This document shows positions 49,649 through 58,455 of a stretch of DNA of 64,000 bases, piece after piece (the first letter of the stretch is position 1; every line of letters begins with the position of its first letter). The notes under the pieces were generated by a model, which did no database searches, was not told where the DNA came from, and saw only the letters and a program-made list of their open reading frames with translations. The stretch is taken from NCBI RefSeq assembly GCF_007752135.1, contig NZ_CP036298.1:1674001-1738000 (forward strand), given 5' to 3'. This DNA is from Aureliella helgolandensis. GTDB lineage: Bacteria; Planctomycetota; Planctomycetia; Pirellulales; Pirellulaceae. The position numbers and the translations under genes are program-made.

Positions 49649-49695
49649 CAAGTAGCGGAGGAGGGATTCGAACCCCCGACACGCGGATTATGATT
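49649..49695. repeat. attR: 47-bp core at the intact tRNA-Met
   Basis: Identical to 40371-40417. It covers the 3' part of the tRNA gene, including acceptor 3' strand, T arm and part of the anticodon stem-loop, so the gene stays complete after integration. Confidence 0.9.
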
Positions 49696-49726
49696 CCGCT
49701 GCTCTAACCAACTGAGCTACTCCGCC
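49653..49726 (-). tRNA. tRNA-Met (CAU)
   Basis: 74 nt without CCA. Acceptor GGCGGAG/CTCCGCT, D arm GCTC..GAGC, anticodon stem GCGGA/TCCGC with loop ATCATAA (anticodon CAT), T arm CGGGG/CCCTC-type with GGTTCGAATC. The sequence is that of an elongator tRNA-Met, though CAU could also be a modified Ile tRNA. It is the attachment site of the neighbouring element. Confidence 0.93.
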
Positions 49727-50075
49727 CTCTATTCCAAGTTGGCAAGATGGTAAGCAATTCCAACTAAATCGTTGCATCGCTGCACCTTACCAAACAACCT
49801 TCGAAGACTTGCCATCGACAAACTGCCCTGCATCTCTTCAATGAAGTTGTGTGCAAATGGTAGCGAACTAGCCGCAGTCCTGCAAAGGGGGAAGAAGCCT
49901 TGCGGCGGCATTTTGAAAGGCATTGTCGAGGTTCAGGCTAATTTTTTGCGTATAACCGTTCCTTTCCTTACCGATGTCCTGTCGAGGATGGCTAGGATTG
50001 CGAAGGATTGACAGGCGACCGATAATAGTCTGCCTCGTCTCCTAAACTCTTTCCATCACCTTGAGCGATTTCGCC
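49727..50075. other. intergenic region between tRNA-Met and lutA
   Basis: About 350 bp. No ORF is convincing. It should hold the promoters of the tRNA and of the lutA-like gene. Confidence 0.45.
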
Positions 50076-50840
50076 ATGCGCATTGGGCTATTTATCCCTT
50101 GTTACGTCGATCAATTTTTTCCACAAATTGGTCTGGCCACCGTTGAGATTTTGGAGAGCTTTAGTGGGCTTACCGTTGAGTTTCCGGAGTCGCAAACCTG
50201 CTGTGGACAGCCGATGGCCAACACCGGGTGTATAGAGGACACGCGTCCGATTGCAGAGAAGTTCCTGGACGTTTTTTCCGAATACGACCACGTCGTAAGC
50301 CCCTCGGGAAGCTGTGTATCGATGGTGCGGAATCACTACAAGGGGTTCTTCCACAACGACGCTCGCTTCGAAAAGTTGCGACCTTGTGTCTGGGAATTGT
50401 GTGAATTCTTAGTCGATGTACTGCAGGTCAACGCGTTTACGCAACCGTTTCCCCACCGCGTGGGACTTCACAGCAGCTGCCACGGGCTGCGAGAACTAAG
50501 GCTTGATGCTTGTTCCGAACTGCAAGGGCCCCAAGTTAGCAAAGTTCGGCGGGTGTTAGAGATGGTACCTAAGTTGGAATTGGTCGACTTGGAGCGCTCG
50601 GACGAGTGTTGTGGGTTCGGCGGAACGTTCGCTGTCGCGGAAGAAGGGGTCTCGGTGTTAATGGGAAAGGATCGAGTCGAAGACCACGTGCGTGCCGGGG
50701 CCGAAGTTATGACCGCCACCGATGCCAGTTGTCTCATGCATATGGATGGCCTAATACGCCGCAATCACCGCCCACTGCGGATCATGCACATCGCCGAAAT
50801 TCTTGCCGGACATCCAATCCCATCTGCCCCCCCCACCTGA
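50076..50840 (+). CDS. lutA: LutA/YkgE-like (Fe-S)-binding CCG-domain protein
   Basis: 254 residues from ATG 50076; a TTG at 50061 would add 5 residues. Two CCG domains: CYVDQFFPQIGLATVEILESF...ESQTCCGQPMANTG and SSCHGLRELR...ERSDECCGFGGTFAV. They coordinate an iron-sulfur cluster, as in the LutA subunit of the lactate oxidase complex LutABC. LutB and LutC would normally follow, but none is seen in the ~480 bp after it, so the gene is orphaned or works with distant partners. Confidence 0.87.
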   Translation: MRIGLFIPCYVDQFFPQIGLATVEILESFSGLTVEFPESQTCCGQPMANTGCIEDTRPIAEKFLDVFSEYDHVVSPSGSCVSMVRNHYKGFFHNDARFEKLRPCVWELCEFLVDVLQVNAFTQPFPHRVGLHSSCHGLRELRLDACSELQGPQVSKVRRVLEMVPKLELVDLERSDECCGFGGTFAVAEEGVSVLMGKDRVEDHVRAGAEVMTATDASCLMHMDGLIRRNHRPLRIMHIAEILAGHPIPSAPPT

Positions 50841-50870
50841 ATCCGAACTCCTTCCCACCTCCCCCCATCA

Positions 50871-51041
50871 GTGCCACCCACCTATCCCGATAGGTGCCAT
50901 CCATTGATTGGCAAATGTGGATGGCACCTTTTGGCTGCTTCGCGGGGGAAGCTGCTGCTAGCGAGAGCTCTGTGCTAGCAAAGACGATGAGACCCCGCAT
51001 GAGAGGCGGTGTTTTGCAGAGAGAGGCCGTCGTCTTCCAGC
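50871..51041 (+). repeat. tandem repeat unit, copy 1 (REP-like)
   Basis: 171 bp beginning GTGCCACCCACCTATCCCGA. It contains the inverted repeat CACCTATC/GATAGGTG and GATGGCACCTTTT, and ends CGTCTTCCAGC. It is about 90% repeated in the following copy and lies beside the RAYT transposase gene. Confidence 0.75.
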
Positions 51042-51048
51042 AACAAAT

Positions 51049-51233
51049 GTGCCACCCACCTATCCCGATAGGTGCCATCCACTGATTGGCAAATGTGGAT
51101 GGCACCTTTTGGCTGATTCGCGGGGGAAGCTGCTGCTGGCGAGAGCTCTGTGCTAGCAAAGGCGTCGCTTGTTGGACGATGAGACCCCGCATGAGAGGCG
51201 GTGTCTTGCAGAAAGAGGCCGTCGTCTTCCAGC
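51049..51233 (+). repeat. tandem repeat unit, copy 2 (REP-like)
   Basis: 185 bp aligning with copy 1 (same start and end motifs) with a 14-bp insertion GCGTCGCTTGTTGG near its middle. The pair contains several GGTGCCATCC/GGATGGCACC motifs related to the REPs on the other side of the transposase gene. Confidence 0.75.
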
Positions 51234-51323
51234 GGCGAGCTAGGCGAGCGCACAGCGATCGCGTGCTGCACAGGAGATCGTCGGAAAATGGGGGCTAGCT
51301 GGCAGGAGGCAGCAAGAAGGGGG

Positions 51324-52493
51324 CTACCCAGATGCGAGAAAGCACTCGCTGGCCTTCTGCTGGCCGTGATGGCAACGCCGATTGTGCCGACGTGCGTCGG
51401 CGGACATGGTACTCGGGCGCCCCGCACAGGTACTCCGGCCAAAGTAGCGTTTGTAATCCCACACCAAGTCACGCCACATCGAGACCTCGATCCCAGTCGA
51501 CGCTAAAGCCGACTGCAGTCGCTGCGGTACTTTGGAGGCGGCCTGCTTAATACGCTGGGCCGCCGTCCACTGCAGTAGCTCCAGGTACTTACTCCAGTCC
51601 ATGCACAAGAAGCCGCGGTCGCTGGCTCGCAATCCGCCCGCATGAGCCTGCGGGTCGTTCGACAACGTTTGACTGGCCAGTTCTAGAGGTGCCAGCCAGC
51701 TGTCTCGCAAGACACGCTTGCCGGTGGGATTGCGACGTTTCGCCTTTTGTTCCTGCATCCGCTGCTGCACGGGTGTCTCGCGTATTTTCTTCCCCGCTTC
51801 GGCGGTGGGCACCGCCCGTAGATCGAAGGCTGCTGAATCGATCTTTGCGCCCCGCTCAGCCTGGATGCGATCGTAGGCTGAGGTGTGTTCGGCTTGTTCC
51901 GGGGACTCGGCCATCGCCGCTCGAATGGGATTCAAGTCGACATACATGGCGCAGGCCAGCAAGCCCGCTTCGTCGGCGAGCCGTTGTGCTTTGAAGCGGC
52001 CTTCCCAGAATCGTCCCGTGCATTTCTCTTGAGCGTTCGCGAGCCGCGCGACAGGCTCGGCCAGAGCTCGCATAAACCAAGAGATATCAGACAAACGCGA
52101 GCGAATCACCGCCATGCGCTCCTGGTCTCTAATTAACGCCTGCACATCGGCCTCGGTGGGCTCTGCCAAATGCTCCTCAAACCGACGCCCGGGAAAGACT
52201 TTCAGCCACCGCTGGGCAACCTCTTCCTCCGACCACAGGGCAACCACGTCGGGACGATTTCGCAAGATGATGTGGAGGTGTGAGCTGAGAATGGCATAGG
52301 TCAGTACGTCTATGCCGAACGCGGAAGCGAGGGCTTCCATCCGTCGCCGGATCCACTCGCGGCGGAAGGAGTAATCCTTACCAGAGACGGGGTCGACGCC
52401 AGTCAGGAACGCTCTTCGTACACAACGTTGTATGGCATGCACGATACAGACTTCGCCCGCTTGAAATTGTTCATTACGGTTGGGTCTACTCAT
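51324..52493 (-). CDS. REP-associated tyrosine transposase (RAYT, Y1/HUH-type)
   Basis: About 389 residues from ATG 52493 (MSRPNRNEQF), chosen because AGGAGGT lies 7 nt upstream. The HUH motif is SSHLHIILRNRP, and the catalytic Tyr is probably in LLACAMYVDLNPIRA, with TGRFWEGRFKAQRL between them, as in IS200-like TnpA_REP proteins. The C-terminal ~120 residues are basic. RAYTs mobilise or maintain REP palindromes. GATGGCACC/GGTGGCACC repeats occur on both sides here. It is the only gene in a REP-rich stretch. Confidence 0.9.
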   Translation of the reverse strand: MSRPNRNEQFQAGEVCIVHAIQRCVRRAFLTGVDPVSGKDYSFRREWIRRRMEALASAFGIDVLTYAILSSHLHIILRNRPDVVALWSEEEVAQRWLKVFPGRRFEEHLAEPTEADVQALIRDQERMAVIRSRLSDISWFMRALAEPVARLANAQEKCTGRFWEGRFKAQRLADEAGLLACAMYVDLNPIRAAMAESPEQAEHTSAYDRIQAERGAKIDSAAFDLRAVPTAEAGKKIRETPVQQRMQEQKAKRRNPTGKRVLRDSWLAPLELASQTLSNDPQAHAGGLRASDRGFLCMDWSKYLELLQWTAAQRIKQAASKVPQRLQSALASTGIEVSMWRDLVWDYKRYFGRSTCAGRPSTMSADARRHNRRCHHGQQKASECFLASG

Positions 52494-52590
52494 CACAAGC
52501 ACCTCCTAGGAGCACCGGTTCAGTCTAACATTCTGTCATCCTTCGTCAATTAAAATCTGGCGGATACCTACTTGACAATCCGCGGGAGAT

Positions 52591-52723
52591 GGATGGCACC
52601 TATCGGGGATTGCTAGCAACAGGTGGAAGGTGGGTGGAACCTATTGGGAATAGTGGAAGATGGGTGGCACCTTTCGGGGAGAGGGGGCTGGCAATGGAAT
52701 AGATGGGTGGCACTTTTGAGGAG
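52591..52723 (+). repeat. REP-like array upstream of the RAYT gene
   Basis: Four related motifs: ATGGCACCTATCGGGGAT (52593), GGGTGGAACCTATTGGGAA (52632), GGGTGGCACCTTTCGGGGA (52662) and GGGTGGCACTTTTGAGGAG (52705). They share the core GGTGGCACCTTT and resemble the motifs at 50871-51233. Confidence 0.7.
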
Positions 52724-52800
52724 ACTCCTAGGGGGGGGGGCAGCGGGATAACCTTACTGTTTGCTCCTTCGGTAAATTTGGGGAGGTTCAGCTCACGGAA

Positions 52801-52823
52801 GGGAGGGAGGGAGGAAGGGAGGG
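52801..52823 (+). other. G-quadruplex-type tract
   Basis: GGGAGGGAGGGAGGAAGGGA followed by GGG gives five GGG runs with short A loops, a classic G4-forming sequence, lying downstream of fusA and behind the REP array. Confidence 0.5.
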
Positions 52824-52967
52824 TTCTATACAACGCTGAACGTTGCATGGTTAGATGAGTGGCTTAGAGGTGCGCCTGGTTGTTGCTATGCCGCTGAGTT
52901 CGTTGTGGAGTGTCGCTCTCGCCCCGCCCTCGTGATGCGACGCTGGGGCAGCACGGGCATGGGGATG

Positions 52968-55061
52968 CTAGAACCCAAAGCTTTCGACATCGGACTCGGG
53001 GGCGGCTTGATAGCCGTGGGGTTCCATTGAGCAACCGGCGCGTCCTTGGCTTAGCGAACGAATGGCCGAGGAATATCCAAACAGCTCTTTCAATGGCGCA
53101 AACGCGATTAGCCCTGTCATCGTTCCTCGGGACTCGGTCGATTCGATCGTAGCGCGGCGCTGTTGCAAGTCCCCTGCGATCTCTCCGAGATAGTCTTCAG
53201 GTGTGATGATATCGAGCCGCATTACTGGTTCCAGCAGGGTTGGCGTTCCTTGCTGCAAGGCTTGCTCAAAAGCGTCATTGGCTGCAATGCGAAAGGCAAC
53301 TTCGTCCGATCCAACTTCCCGCATCTCGCCTCCCACGAGAGAGATTTTGAGTCCCGTCAGTGGGAAGCTACCAATCGCTCCACCACCCTGAGCACGGCTG
53401 CGGAGTTCCTCCATCACCGCAGCTTTCAGATTGTCGGGCAACGCGTGCTCTCCGAAGAACTGGTCGAGCACGATCGCATCGGAGGCACGATCCTCCAAGG
53501 GCTCGACAATGATGTCGACTCGCGCGAATAGCTGGGTAGCGCCGATTTGCCGGTTACACTGTCCGGTAACGGTTGCCTTGCTGCCGATCGTTTCCCGGTA
53601 GCTCACGCGTGGCTTGTAGAATTTGACATTCAGATTGAAGTCGCGCGTTAGGCGATGCTTGATTACATCGAGGTGCAATTCTCCCATGCCGCTAATCAGG
53701 GTTTGTCCCGATTCTTCGTTCTCGACTGCGTTGAATGTTGGGTCTTGCCGTTTCAGCATCTCAAGCACTTCAGACAGCTTTTTGCGCTCCGCAGTGTTTT
53801 CGGGCTCGATGGCCATCGAAAGTACGGCTTGCGCGAATTGAATGCTTGGCAACTCAATCATCTCACGGGTGTCGCACAACGTGTCGCCGGTAATCGACAT
53901 GCGAGGACCAATCGCACAGGCGATGTCACCACATTCAAGGGTCTGCACTTGGCCTTGTCGCTCTTTCTTGGTGGCATGGATCTGCCAGAGCTGGGCAATG
54001 TTTTCTTTCTTGTCGCGATTGGGATTGTAGACGCGAGAGTTCGATTCGAGCTTGCCTGAATAGACGCGAATCCAGTACAGGTCGCCGGTCTTAGCAGGCA
54101 GGATTTTGAAGACCAACGCACAAAAGGCCTCATCGACTGAAGGGAGTCGTTGTAGCTCTTTATCTCGCTTCTTCGGGTCGACTCCAATTACGGGGGGGCG
54201 TTCAAGAGGGGTCGGCAGATAATGTCCCACTCCGTCCAGTAGTGGTTGGACTCCCATTCCGTGCAAGGCCGAGCCACAGAGTACGGGTTGGATCTCGCGC
54301 GCGATGCAGCCCGCCCGGAGGGCGCGACGAATAACTTCGGGTGGGATGGGTTTTTCTTCCAGCGCCATTTCCATCATTTCGGTATTGATGGAATACAGGG
54401 ACTCGAGCAACATTTCCCGCCAAGTCTGAGCGTCATCGAGTAGCTCTTCGGGGATAGGCTCATCGGCTACTTGTTTGCCGTCGTCCTCTGCGGAGAATCG
54501 CAGCAGCCGCATGTCGACCAAATCGATAACTCCTCGAAAGGGATCCTTCACGTGCGGAGGGCCCATTCCGACGGGAATTTGAACCGGTACCGGTTGAGCG
54601 TTGAGGCGAGGTCCGATCTCGTCGAGCACGCGATAGAAATCAGCACCTTCGCGATCTAGTTTATTGATAAAGACGATGCGTGGTACGTTGTACTTATCGG
54701 CTTGACGCCAAACCGTTTCGCTCTGAGCCTCAACCCCCTCACGTCCACTGAAAACGACGACGGCCCCATCGAGTACGCGTAGGCAGCGTTCGACTTCCGC
54801 GGTGAAATCGACGTGGCCGGGCGTGTCGAGCAGGTTGATCGTGATCTTTTTCCAATTGAACGTTACGCAGGCGGAGTAGATTGTAATGCCACGCTCTTGT
54901 TCCTCGGGATCGTCGTCGGTCTCCGTGGTTCCGGAGTCGACGCCGCCTGCGCGGTGCTTGGCACCGCTCACGTAGAGCATGCGTTCTGTAACGGTCGTCT
55001 TGCCAGCGTCGATGTGGGCGATGATGCCGATATTTCGCAGCGACTCTAAATCGCGAGCCAT
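52968..55061 (-). CDS. fusA: elongation factor G
   Basis: 697 residues from ATG 55061 (MARDLESLRNIGIIAHIDAGKTT). GTPase motifs: AHIDAGKTT (G1), ERGITI (G2 region), DTPGHVDF (G3) and NKLD (G4), followed by the EF-G domains II-V with RMSITGDTLCD and GMGELHLDVIKHRL. The switch I sequence TTETDDDPEEQERGITIYSA differs from the usual TxDWMEQEQERGITI, so it belongs to a divergent branch of EF-G; planctomycetes have such paralogues. It follows rpsG in the str operon, but a terminator separates them. It should promote translocation on the ribosome. Confidence 0.92.
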   Translation of the reverse strand: MARDLESLRNIGIIAHIDAGKTTVTERMLYVSGAKHRAGGVDSGTTETDDDPEEQERGITIYSACVTFNWKKITINLLDTPGHVDFTAEVERCLRVLDGAVVVFSGREGVEAQSETVWRQADKYNVPRIVFINKLDREGADFYRVLDEIGPRLNAQPVPVQIPVGMGPPHVKDPFRGVIDLVDMRLLRFSAEDDGKQVADEPIPEELLDDAQTWREMLLESLYSINTEMMEMALEEKPIPPEVIRRALRAGCIAREIQPVLCGSALHGMGVQPLLDGVGHYLPTPLERPPVIGVDPKKRDKELQRLPSVDEAFCALVFKILPAKTGDLYWIRVYSGKLESNSRVYNPNRDKKENIAQLWQIHATKKERQGQVQTLECGDIACAIGPRMSITGDTLCDTREMIELPSIQFAQAVLSMAIEPENTAERKKLSEVLEMLKRQDPTFNAVENEESGQTLISGMGELHLDVIKHRLTRDFNLNVKFYKPRVSYRETIGSKATVTGQCNRQIGATQLFARVDIIVEPLEDRASDAIVLDQFFGEHALPDNLKAAVMEELRSRAQGGGAIGSFPLTGLKISLVGGEMREVGSDEVAFRIAANDAFEQALQQGTPTLLEPVMRLDIITPEDYLGEIAGDLQQRRATIESTESRGTMTGLIAFAPLKELFGYSSAIRSLSQGRAGCSMEPHGYQAAPESDVESFGF

Positions 55062-55287
55062 GTCAGGTAGCCTTCCGGTGCATTGGGGTGGATCATGGAT
55101 TTGGGGCGCAGACACCTGAAGCAATGGCACCTGTCGCACTGGACGATTTCACGTTGGCCAGCCAAGCGGGCGGCCCTGACCGTCTCGAGTACGGGGCGCG
55201 TTTGCCCCTCGGACCCAATAATGTACCGGTAGGTCCGTCAAGCTGGAAGCGCAGCGACAGGTCCCAAGAGCAGGTAAGGCGCATAAA

Positions 55288-55317
55288 AAGAGCCGTGTCC
55301 AAACTGGCACGGCTCTT
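55288..55317 (-). terminator. intrinsic terminator between rpsG and fusA
   Basis: On the minus strand: AAGAGCCGTG, a 10-nt loop CCAGTTTGGA, CACGGCTCTT, then TTT. It sits 25 bp after the rpsG stop and implies that fusA has its own promoter or depends on readthrough. Confidence 0.85.
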
Positions 55318-55341
55318 GAATTATCTACTTGGTAGCTTAGC

Positions 55342-55812
55342 TTACCATGCGAAGTGAGCGAAGGCCTTGTTGGCATCAGCCATGCGGTGCGTGTTTTCGC
55401 GACGAGCCATGGCAGTACCTTCCTTGCGGTAGGCTGCTAGCAGTTCTTCAGCCAGCTTCTTGTGGGTTGCGCGACCCTTCTTCTCACGTACTGCCATCAG
55501 CAACCAGCGGATCGCAAGCGATTGTTGACGCGAGCGATTGACTTGCATCGGCACTTGGTAGGAAGCACCACCAACCCGCTTCGAGCGGACTTCGATGAAC
55601 GGCTTGATATTCTCGAGAGCCTGTTCGAAAACTTCGATCGATGGACGATCGGTGATCTTCTCTGCAATCACGTCAAGCGCGTCATAGAATACGATCTGGG
55701 CAGTGCTCTTCTTGCCATCGTACATCAAGCAATTGATGAACTTACCGGCTAGTAGCGATTGATACTTTGGATCTGGACGCAGCGAAGTGCGGCTGGCAGT
55801 AATCTTTCCCAT
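55342..55812 (-). CDS. rpsG: 30S ribosomal protein S7
   Basis: 156 residues, the usual S7 length: [54 protein letters not shown] and [42 protein letters not shown]. It binds 16S rRNA of the small subunit head. It follows rpsL in the str operon, 165 bp on, and is followed by a terminator. Confidence 0.97.
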   Translation of the reverse strand: MGKITASRTSLRPDPKYQSLLAGKFINCLMYDGKKSTAQIVFYDALDVIAEKITDRPSIEVFEQALENIKPFIEVRSKRVGGASYQVPMQVNRSRQQSLAIRWLLMAVREKKGRATHKKLAEELLAAYRKEGTAMARRENTHRMADANKAFAHFAW

Positions 55813-55977
55813 GACTTGCTAATTCAGTTTTCTGTGCGGAGGTTTGTACTGGTCGCGACTGACTGTCGGGTGATTCTAGATCAACTTGGACTGAGATCCT
55901 TTAGTTTCTAGAGCGTCCCGTTCATTCGCTGCAACTATCAATTTACGATTGGCTAATTACGGAGGCGTTAAGAGTTC

Positions 55978-56346
55978 TTATGGTCGCTTGGCACCATAGC
56001 GGCTGCGAGATTGCTTGCGACCGTCTACGCCTAGTGTATCCCGTGCACCACGCACGACTTGATAACGCACACCTGGCAAGTCGCGAACTCGACCACCACG
56101 GATCAAAACAATCGAGTGCTCTTGCAGGTTGTGGCCCTCACCAGGGATGTAAACCGTAACTTCCTTGCCGTTGGACAAGCGAACACGAGTGATTTTCCGC
56201 AAAGCCGAGTTGGGCTTCTTAGGTGTCATCGTACGTACTTGGAGGCAAACACCCTGCTTTTGCGGGCATTTTTCCAGGACGATCGACTTGGTGGTCTTGC
56301 GCTGTACCTGTCGATTCCGTTTGACCAGCTGATTGATCGTTGGCAT
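55978..56346 (-). CDS. rpsL: 30S ribosomal protein S12
   Basis: 122 residues: [85 protein letters not shown]. The KKPNS segment has the wild-type lysines, so no known streptomycin-resistance change. First gene of the str operon here; the tRNA-Leu gene lies upstream. Confidence 0.97.
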   Translation of the reverse strand: MPTINQLVKRNRQVQRKTTKSIVLEKCPQKQGVCLQVRTMTPKKPNSALRKITRVRLSNGKEVTVYIPGEGHNLQEHSIVLIRGGRVRDLPGVRYQVVRGARDTLGVDGRKQSRSRYGAKRP

Positions 56347-56535
56347 CTTTTGCTTATTCCGACGTAAGTAATGCTTATCAAATGTTTTACACGCTGGGCT
56401 TACCCAGCAACCACACCGACTCAGTCACGACGCCCACTCGTTCTTTACCGAATGATGCTCTGCCCGAATCAGGCAGCTACGCGGTCTAAGTAAGACCGCA
56501 ACTGTACACTGTTTCGAATATCAAATTCGAATCAG

Positions 56536-56619
<84 letters not shown>

Positions 56620-56943
56620 AAGTGGTCCTGCTAGCTTTGCCCATTCTATTGCGCAAGGCTGCGGACTCAGAAATGTACTCGATCTAGGGCGGATTCCACA
56701 AGCCCCGATTTCGGAAGCTGTGCGAAAATACTAGCACAAGACGAGGAAATAGTTCCAAACATGCAGCTGACAGTCGTTTCCTATGTCGGCTGGCAAAGGC
56801 CACCAAGGCCTTTGAAAACTTCAAAAATAGTCGTGAAGCCCCTCAGGGGAGCGGGTTTGCGTGTTTTAAGCGGCTGTTGCGGCCCGAATTCGGTGCCCCA
56901 ATACTGGGCTGCTCCCGTTCCCTTTTCCCTTATCGCTTTTCGC
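56620..56943. other. intergenic region between tRNA-Leu and metF
   Basis: About 320 bp, with no ORF that looks real and no riboswitch I can identify. It should hold the tRNA promoter. Confidence 0.45.
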
Positions 56944-57819
56944 TTATCGCTGGAGTCCCGTGACGCGACCTAAAATTTGGTTGGTGGCCAAGCATTTGTT
57001 CAGCACGTAGAAGTGGATGCCAGGTACTCCGCTATCGATCAGTCCTTGGGTTTGTTTCGCGGCGTGATCGACCCCAATTTCAAATTGTGCTTCAAGATCT
57101 TCTGTTTGTTGTAGTCGCGACAAGAATTCGTTGGGTAGTTTGGCTTTGCAGAGCGAGGCAATCCGCTGGACCTGCTTGAGGCTCAAAACCGGCAGCAAGC
57201 CAGGGACGATTGGAACGCGAATGCCGGCGGCGACGCACTGATCTCGAAAGCGAAAAAAGTCGTCATTGTCGTAGAATAATTGGGTCACAATGGCATCGGC
57301 GCCTGCGTCAACCTTGCGGACAAGATTGGCCATGTCGGAGGTCGCGTCGACCGCCTCTTGGTGAACTTCCGGGTATCCGGCCACGAGGATTCCGAAATGA
57401 GGAAATTCATTGCGAATGAGCTCCACCAGTTCGTTAGCATACCGCAGCCCTCCTGCGACGGCTGTGAATGAGGCCTCCCCCTTGGGTGGGTCTCCACGCA
57501 GTGCCACGATGTAGTCGATGCCGCGCTCACGGGCTGTCTTCAAGTATTCCCGAAGTTGGTCTCGGGTGGAGCCGACGCAGGTTAAGTGCGACGCGACTGG
57601 AACTTGATGCGTTGCGCGGATTTGCGAGGTGATCGTCAAGGTGCGATCACGCGTAGATCCGCCAGCGCCATAGGTGCAAGTAAAAAAATCGGGGCGCTGT
57701 GCATTGAGCTCCACGACCGTGTTCAGCAAATCTTGCACACCATCGTCCGACTTCGGTGGGAACAATTCAAACGAGAGGACACAACGATCGGGGGAAAAGA
57801 GTTTAGCTAGGCTCATCAA
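56944..57819 (-). CDS. metF: 5,10-methylenetetrahydrofolate reductase
   Basis: 291 residues (E. coli MetF 296). CVLSFELFPPKSDDGVQDLLNTV with the catalytic Glu, TCTYGAGGSTRDRT, SHLTCVGSTRDQLREYL, YIVALRGDPPKGE (FAD/folate pocket), QLFYDNDDFFRFRD and VPIVPGLLPVLSLKQVQRIA. It reduces 5,10-methylene-THF to 5-methyl-THF for methionine synthesis and acts in the cytosol. It is the last gene of a minus-strand run; msrB and a hypothetical gene lie upstream. Confidence 0.97.
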   Translation of the reverse strand: MMSLAKLFSPDRCVLSFELFPPKSDDGVQDLLNTVVELNAQRPDFFTCTYGAGGSTRDRTLTITSQIRATHQVPVASHLTCVGSTRDQLREYLKTARERGIDYIVALRGDPPKGEASFTAVAGGLRYANELVELIRNEFPHFGILVAGYPEVHQEAVDATSDMANLVRKVDAGADAIVTQLFYDNDDFFRFRDQCVAAGIRVPIVPGLLPVLSLKQVQRIASLCKAKLPNEFLSRLQQTEDLEAQFEIGVDHAAKQTQGLIDSGVPGIHFYVLNKCLATNQILGRVTGLQR

Positions 57820-57905
57820 AATCTACGTGGATTGGAGGGGGGCTGGCAAAGTAGCTGCACGGCGGTGGTCTATTCTATCCACCAGCGCTCGGATCAATAG
57901 TGGCG

Positions 57906-58448
57906 TTAGTCCGGCGTTTCGCTGGCTAGCAGCAGTAGTTGCCACTCCCACCACAAGACGCGTTCCAACTCTTCTTGCCAGGGAACATGGTGACGGCTGG
58001 CTTGTTGGCACAGTTCAACCAATCGAGCGGGCAGCTCCTCGGGCGACGCCGAATGCACGTCCGGCAGCCCGGAGGCTTGCAAGGTAGCTTGTTCGGCTTG
58101 GATCTTCTCTGCCAGCGCATCGTAGAGAGCGTGCGGACCAGCGCGGCGATACCAATACAGGGAGTTCGAGAAGTCGCCTTCGCGTCGGTGCATGATGGCA
58201 TGCCACAGCGAACCCTCGGCGGAGGGCTGCGATTGGCTGATTTCATGCGAGCGGTCGAGTTCCCCCGCGAGTAACCATAGACCTGCGATCCTCAAGCTAT
58301 TCCCCGCATCGGTTTGCAATCGCTCGATAGATGCAAAGGTCTGCGGGCATTGAGGGCCGTTTCCCAGCCCTGGCATGGGAGCCTGTTCGATAAGTTCCCG
58401 CAAGGATTGTGGCAAAGCTGACGGCGCAATTAGATCTAGATCGGGCAC
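57906..58448 (-). CDS. hypothetical protein
   Basis: 180 residues, mostly helical (SLRELIEQAPMPG..., EGSLWHAIMHRREGDFSNSLYWYRRAGPHALYDAL). The WHAIMHRREGDFxNSxYWYRRxG segment looks conserved in planctomycetes, by impression only. It starts 7 bp after the msrB stop, so it is co-transcribed with msrB. No catalytic motif recognised. Confidence 0.7.
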   Translation of the reverse strand: MPDLDLIAPSALPQSLRELIEQAPMPGLGNGPQCPQTFASIERLQTDAGNSLRIAGLWLLAGELDRSHEISQSQPSAEGSLWHAIMHRREGDFSNSLYWYRRAGPHALYDALAEKIQAEQATLQASGLPDVHSASPEELPARLVELCQQASRHHVPWQEELERVLWWEWQLLLLASETPD

Positions 58449-58455
58449 GATAGGG

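Larger units (their letters stand above)
40371..49695. mobile_element. integrated element (phage-satellite-like) in tRNA-Met, ~9.3 kb
   Basis: The element is bounded by two identical 47-bp sequences, with a tyrosine integrase next to the intact tRNA-Met. All genes are on the minus strand: integrase, an HTH-tailed 227-aa protein, DUF1580, a small ORF, CHC2/TOPRIM/DUF3987 primase, a 59-aa protein, an HTH protein, a 128-aa protein, an AlpA-like HTH, an HK97-type major capsid protein, two zinc-ribbon proteins and a 151-aa exported-type protein. I see no terminase, portal, protease or tail gene. This makes it a compact satellite or remnant rather than a full prophage. It excises, presumably, by integrase-mediated recombination at the 47-bp sites. 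Confidence 0.87.
52494..52967. other. intergenic region: REP array and G-rich tract
   Basis: Between RAYT and fusA (both minus). Contains the REP-like array (52591-52723), a 10-G run (52731-52740) and a G-rich polypurine stretch (52801-52823). No gene. Confidence 0.6.

Noticed and set aside
40371-49695. Interpretation as a complete prophage
   Set aside because: No terminase, portal, tail, lysis or protease genes are seen; the element is too short and its gene set is satellite-like.
50871-51233. Possible CRISPR array
   Set aside because: Only two long units (~175 bp) with no short regular repeats and spacers and no cas genes; a tandem duplication of REP-like DNA fits better.
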